NCBI GenBank assembly: GCA_003260075.1
Contig: QLIY01000750.1
Coordinates: forward strand, 1 to 64,000
DNA length: 64,000 nucleotides
Origin: Phallusia mammillata
Taxonomy: Eukaryota; Chordata; Ascidiacea; Phlebobranchia; Ascidiidae
Direction: 5' to 3'
In this document: piece after piece, positions 58,370 to 64,000 of the stretch
Layout of the letters: every line of letters begins with the position of its first letter
Position numbering within the stretch: the first letter of the stretch is position 1
Program-made: the position numbers and the translations under genes
Notes under the pieces: model-generated
Database searches by the model: none
What the model was told of the DNA's origin: nothing
The model's input: the letters and a program-made list of their open reading frames with translations, nothing else

Positions 58370-61300
58370 TCAAGCTTTTACACTGTGCTTAATAGAGAGT
58401 GCAAACACATGCTGTGTATGTTTGATACAGATGTTTTCAGGAATCTTTTCACACCATGTACTGTCTGGATCTTCTGATTTGCCATCAATGTACACTTGCA
58501 AAATTTCACCTAACCTAGATGAAACAAAGTGACAGAGTTCAATGTTTCACTCCATATATGTGTGTAAAGTTAAGATTTTTTTAATTGTTTTTTTTTATTG
58601 TACAGTTCTGCATTAAAAATATGAAACTTACCCCCAATCAGACTGTAATTCAGGTCCAACCATCATCAAAGCATTTAGTTCATTTTGAAGTCTCTCAATA
58701 TTGAATTGTTTCAGCACGTCATTTAATTGTTGAGTTAATACGCCATCCATTTTTTCACCTTAAAAATAACATTATACCACAAAAACCTCTTGAGGCAAAT
58801 AATTTCAAATCAACACATGCATGAAATTGGGAAATACAAAAAAAGTATTTTACCTGTCTCTGTGCTAACAAGTTCAAATGGATTTTGGCCATTTTCAATG
58901 GCTCTCAAGGTTCTATGCCACGAAAATCGCTCAAACAGTGCCAGACAATGGCAAATTTTAGCTGAACGTGGAATCATAGCTGTTTCATCATTAGTCAGTA
59001 GCAGGTCTCTCTCAGCATAGTCACAGATTGACTGCTCCAGCTCACCACCAATCTTATAAATACACTGATATAAAATATCTAAATGATGACAATTGCACTC
59101 ACCTTTTGTTAGCAACAAACCTTTGCAAGAAATTGTATAATTAAAGTAACGGTTCTCACTGCCTCACAAATATCCGCTGTCCTTGCATTGTATGCTGATG
59201 TATCCACAACTTGGCATATTTTTTGTGGTAGTGGTACCTAAAAATAGGCTTCTATGTCTTTAAATGTTCCTCATGTTTAATTGGAAATATAGAATACCTG
59301 TTCAAATTTGGTTTGCATTGCAATGCAGATTTTACCCAGCCCAACGTCTTGCAGGTAGGTCATTCTAGGCAAGGTCTAGAAATCAAATTAAAATTATTTT
59401 AGACAATCTTACCAACTTCAAAAATGTTTAAGGTTAAGTTAAGACTTGTGTAAATGGTAACAAACAATTTGTGGGCAAAAGAAAAAGCTTTACTGAAGCT
59501 AGCTGGCAAAAAAACTTACCTCTTTCTTAATAAAGCATCTTCTCAGGATAAATTGTTCTGTCACCTAAAGCAAAAAAACACAATTGTAAACTTTTTTTCA
59601 CAAAATTTTTACATTACTTTTCTACCTTTCGCTCAAGCAAATCCAAGTTGTAGACAATGTTATGTTTTGCCCCACCCTCAGCAGTGGTTGCTTCATATTG
59701 AGCATTTGCAAGAATCAAGGGTAAAAGATCATGGTTTTCACTGATGCAGATCAAGTTGTTTGGAGCAACACCACTTACATCAATTTGTCTAAATCTAAAG
59801 TACGATTATGATCGAAGTTAAAAATAGCCTTACAATTGAAGGTTGTAAATCTTGGAAACGTTTGGGAACATCTTATTGCCTAAACAATAATTCAGATTAA
59901 CAACTATTATCTGTCCAAATTTGAATAAATTTAAAGCACTCTTTCTTGACCAAAATGGTGTTAGACAGAAAAAAATATGACAAAAACAATCATGAAAGGA
60001 AAGGGGACCCATAGAAATAAGATTAAACATCAAAATGTTAAGGTTTAAGCACACCACAAAAATTGTCATTTAACTTGGTAATGCAAACAAACAAAACTAA
60101 TATACTTGGAGTTTTACCAGCTGCCAATAATAGATGCATGACAGCCCTAACCCCATGCCTGTTTACCCTGCATCACCTTCACTTAAAAAGGCATTACTGT
60201 AAACAAACAAATCATAATAACATACTGTGTTTGTTCAATCATTGTTTCTCTGCACTTGGCCAGAACTTCATTTTGCTTTTCAATTAGATATTCTGCCAAC
60301 ACAAGTGCACAACAGCCACGCCCTCTGTCACTGGGAAGACACATAGATATAGGACTATCCATGGTCATTTTCTCTTCCAGGTGTTTTCTCAGGGTGTTGT
60401 ATTTGTCGAATGCAGCAAGATTCCCTCTCACCTAAATAATAGTTTGCTGTTGTTACATAAGCATATGCAAAAATAGGACACAGTGATATAAAAGTCAAAA
60501 TCGTTGTTAAAGTAAACTTTAAATTATTTTTTATTTGGCGGGCTGTGAAGACTAATACCATGTGGAAATCTCAACACTGTATATCAGACATTTCTATCCT
60601 TTTTGGACAAATGGTTCTATCTCTATCGTTGTCTAAATTTATTATATCTGTGTGAAATGTTGTTGAATTAGATATCACCTAAAATTGTTTTTGGGTCTTT
60701 TTACTTTTCTGCTTTCCACCAGATCCATATACAACAACAAATGGCCTGTTGCATATGGAGAAAATTTCATAGCACCCTTTACAAATGGTACTACAGGCTT
60801 ATGTACCACTTTGGTTAGGAAACATTACAATATATATTGTTTTTTCGATGATCTAAAAGTGTGTGGGATCGTTATTAAAGTTCATTTTTAACTTGTATGG
60901 TTATGACTTTGACTTGAAATGCTAAACTAACACAAGTATTCCATTTTATAATATTTACATGTTAACAGCATACCGTATTCCAAACTTTGATGTACTTAAA
61001 TATCTCCTCTTTCATGTGCTGGTGGCCGTCATCCAGAAATCCTCTAATTGTATTTTCATCTGTGTCAGCAATGTCCACCCTCTGTCGATATCTGTTTAGG
61101 TGAGTGAAAAGCAAGGGTTAAGATTTTTTTTAACAAAAGAAAAAGAAACTCATTTTTCAAGAAAACAATATTTTAAACATTTCATGCAGAAAATTGATTT
61201 ATCAAGGAAAATACAAACCTGGCAATAAAGGCAGATTGTACATTGAAAATTGTTGCAAGGTGTTTAATCTCACTCAAGTGTTCTGTATTTAAAATCAGTT

Positions 61301-64000
61301 TGAGCACAGCACCCTCAGCTGAAGAAACAAGATAAGATCATGAAGATTTTATATGTTCTCAAAATTACAAAGTTAAAGGTAGTATTTCAGTTCAAACAAA
61401 CCTTTTCCATCAACTGCTTCCAGCTTCAGTCTCAGGTGTTGAACAGTGATATGTGTTCTGTATTTCCATAGTTGGGGACAAGTCCATTTAATTGGACCTT
61501 CTGGCAAAGTCATGTCCATTGTATGTTCATGTATCATCCTAAAAATTGCACACAGAAAATCAATAGATTTTCAAATCAGTGGACTTGTTGGCACACATAA
61601 AAAGGCAGCTATTCATGGTTGCTGTGTTTTTGAAAGATTACATTTGAGTCAGTTATTTGAGTTTATTTCGCAAGACAATTTTGTTTTTGCAAAAAAGGAA
61701 GAAATTACATTATTCCAAATCACAGCAACCATAAGACTGTGGCTAAAAAGTTTTTTTTTCTGTTCCAGGATTTTGTTGGGAAGCATGCCTTTTAAGTTTC
61801 TGCATTAGTGAGCTGGTAAGGTAAATATCTTAAAAACACAAATAATGATACCTTACCTCTGCAAGGGATTTTGCATTTGTTTGGCAGCATCAATGACTGC
61901 CTGCTGTGCTGTGTTGATGATTATGTCTGTGTCTCTAAAAACCAAAGAAAGAAACTCCCTCTGAAAGGCTTCCTCCCACTGTTTTCTTGCTGTCATTCTG
62001 TCAATTTTCAATTCCCGTCCACCACCTTGTTCCTAATAAATACAATTGCAAACCTAAACCTTTGAAAATACGAATATAGTTTTTTTGTAACATAACTCTT
62101 AGTTTTTTCTTAACAAAACTTACAAACAATTAACCAGTATAAATATACTTAACTAGAAGGGTGGCTTAGCACATATTGCCGTTGCATATACACTATAACC
62201 TATTTTAAAACATAAATATATTTCCTATGCTTATTTTGTATTGGGTCCCATATTAGCCATCGTCTTTTATAACTTTAGTCGTTTCTGCAGGCAAAAACTC
62301 ATGGGTCCCCACACATGCAAAGTTGAAAATAATGCAATTCAAGAGATAACCATGAGAAAGTCGGGTGTTGTAAGGTAAAACACAGTGATCGGCACTGGGC
62401 TTAAATAATAATACTATGTAGAATACAAACTATAAAATTAGATTCACCCCAGATATTGTTTGAAGGATGTCCTATTTAACGTTTTAAAAAACTGACCCAT
62501 TTTAGGGGGCTAGTAGGGCAACTAATTGGGTTCGACACACAAACTAAAAAATATATAAAAACCACAATGACTCAATCAATAGTACTGCAAAATTTCAGCC
62601 CAATCCGCCAATGTTTAAAATTTCGACCACTAGAGGTGTTTTGAGCAACAACCGTTAATGTTTCTGACGTCATAGGGCTGTTAACAAGCCCCTAACTGCC
62701 ATGGCGCAAAAACGACCACCAAGCAACCCACCAACGAGCAACATACAACTGGTTGCCCTTGTAACACTATTGCTCCAAAGAAATCTTTCGTTTGTGGTGC
62801 CCAGTAACATACAAATACGTTTTACACTTTAGGGGCTTGTGGGGTAAATGTTAGGACTACAGGGTTGAACACAACAATCGACACCTATAAATGGCATACT
62901 ATACAAGAAATCCAAATTTCAGCCAATTCTGACACTGTTTAAAAACTCACCCATTTTAGGGGGCTAGCGGGGTAAATACTGGGGTTATCAACAAAAACAA
63001 AGTGGGATGCACATCTACATAACTATATCTACCATCTGTGTAAATTTCAGCCAAATCCATCAAACATTTGATGGAAAAACGAGTCGGACAAACTTTGGGA
63101 AGAAAAAAAAAGGAAGAAAACAAAAGAAAAAAAACAAAAACAATTCGAGTAAAATCAATATGTGTCCTCTTCAGGGAAGGGGACCCATAATAAAGTAACA
63201 TTATATATTAACATTATATATATGTGGTTACATTATATATTCTCATATTCTGGAATATGTGCTGCAACAGCAAAATTGCATCATCAAAACTTTTTCCAGT
63301 GCAGTGTGCTAACTGTCGAAGATCTTTTACCAACTGATTCATAAGAAATGGGCAGACATCCTTTGGGTTTTTCAACTTAAGAACTCTGCGATAGAAAGCA
63401 TATTTAGTTTTATCAGTTGTGTTGGGCTAATAAAGAAAAGTTTGTGTCTAAAAGTCTTGACTTACTTTTGAACATCATTTCCATTTCTTGATCCATGTAG
63501 CAATGCCAAGTGAACACATGCCCTTGTTGCACAAACTGACATTTTTGTCAAGGTTCGTTCTGGGATTGGTTCAGATCTTTTTTCTGCAGGTTTCAACAAA
63601 TACCCTGCCTGTGATTCTTCTGTTAGGTCACCAACAGTGTTTCCCTCATGAAGCAATCCGTATGTCTGCCCACCAATCTTTTTTCCACATTCTGGGCATT
63701 GCCCAGCTTGGACAGGGTTGGTGCATTCACCAATGTAGTATGGATGATTGTTGGGACACATGTACAGCTTGGGTGTTGTGTGGTGACTTCGCTCTTGGCC
63801 CATAACATCTTTTACATCAAAGTAATTGGACTGTGGCATGGTGGGGAGAAAGGAGGTAGAGACTGTTGCAGGTCTGGAGACCATTACCTTGAAGACTTTC
63901 AGCAATCCATTGTCACTTGATGTGTACACCAATCCAGAAAAAACAATGAGCTCAGTAATTTTGTGATGGGATAATTTTGAGAGACTCTTCAGTTTAAAAG
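58370..64000 (-). CDS. RNF213: RNF213-like giant E3 ligase, C-terminal part with RZ finger (partial)
   Basis: At least fourteen minus-strand exons, open at the right edge: 64000-63466, 63385-63232, 62032-61857, 61538-61402, 61318-61219, 61091-60974, 60431-60226, 59788-59626, 59564-59520, 59375-59298, 59237-59121, 59052-58854, 58758-58632, 58514-58370. All junctions are phase-consistent, and about 750 C-terminal codons are visible. The RZ-type zinc finger reads MCPNNHPYYIGECTNPVQAG then QCPECGKKIGG, with the C/H/C/C ligands and the histidine that is catalytic in RNF213. Downstream LLKPAEKRSEPIPE, VHLALLHG and LKNPKDVCPFLMNQLVKDL follow the RNF213 C-terminal plan from memory. Upstream AAA+ and RING parts lie outside the window. 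ZNFX1 shares RZ fingers, but the C-terminal region favours RNF213. Family role: ubiquitylation, including of lipid A and lipid-droplet-associated targets. The donor at 63231 (AAT|GTAACC) is the least certain. Confidence 0.88.
59895..60013. repeat. Truncated copy of the hairpin-ended repeat
   Basis: CCAAATTTGAATAAATTTAAAGCAC through GTTAGACAGAAAAAA and GGAAAGGGGACCCAT parallels 51795-51930. One arm of the hairpin is lost. Lies in an RNF213-like intron. Confidence 0.65.
62301..63188. mobile_element. Hairpin/TIR-ended repeat with internal tandem units
   Basis: 888 bp in an RNF213-like intron with inverted ends ATGGGTCCCC and GGGGACCCAT. The right end carries the TGTGTCCTCTTCAGGGAAGG hairpin seen at 51930. 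Internally, a roughly 120-130 bp unit (TTTTAGGGGGCTAG..GGTAAAT..AAATTTCAGCC..) occurs near 62505, 62828 and 62953. No transposase ORF. The class is uncertain: a MITE, or a Helitron/Helentron-like non-autonomous element. Confidence 0.65.

Overview
The window is nuclear DNA of an animal: AT-rich, with many short phase-consistent exons bounded by GT..AG introns, and one-to-one matches to conserved metazoan genes. Compact genes, moderate distance from the vertebrate proteins and strongly diverged allelic copies suggest a highly polymorphic marine invertebrate chordate, most likely an ascidian such as Ciona. That assignment is inference. All exon models below were read by eye.

Layout. The left edge holds the start of a secreted protein on the minus strand (1-131). 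Next come SYNJ2BP (3663-4603, +) and an FKBP4/FKBP52-type co-chaperone (5501-10503, +). An unidentified leucine-rich-repeat protein with lysine tracts (11271-14810, -) is convergent with FKBP4. Glycogen synthase (16485-22263, +) is followed by an SLC9B-family Na+/H+ antiporter (26079-38635, +) with a far-upstream promoter and a spliced leader ORF. An ankyrin-repeat DHHC palmitoyltransferase (42426-47584, +) is convergent with TTC8/BBS8 (48153-53164, -). DHRS7B-like reductase (53705-55447, -) and the C-terminal part of an RNF213-type E3 ligase (58370 to the right edge, -) complete the set. These are unrelated housekeeping genes (membrane tethering, chaperoning, glycogen storage, ion exchange, palmitoylation, ciliary trafficking, lipid metabolism, ubiquitylation); nothing suggests one pathway.

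Mobile DNA. Introns and spacers carry at least eight non-autonomous hAT-type elements, most with inverted ends and 8-bp target duplications. One sits inside another, one retains a transposase-like ORF fragment, and one has its own empty allele in the same window. A TA-flanked element and a family ending in a GGGGACCCAT hairpin are also present.

Assembly structure. Eighteen runs of 9 or more G occur, all on the + strand with no comparable C-run. Most sit at the junction of two diverged copies of the same sequence, or replace sequence that the other copy still shows. Single-N joins at 28019 and 40656 also border duplicated sequence. I read these as two haplotypes laid end to end and joined through spurious poly-G, not as biological tandem repeats. 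They create false partial exons in glycogen synthase and in the antiporter. No tRNA, rRNA, CRISPR array or prokaryotic operon was seen.
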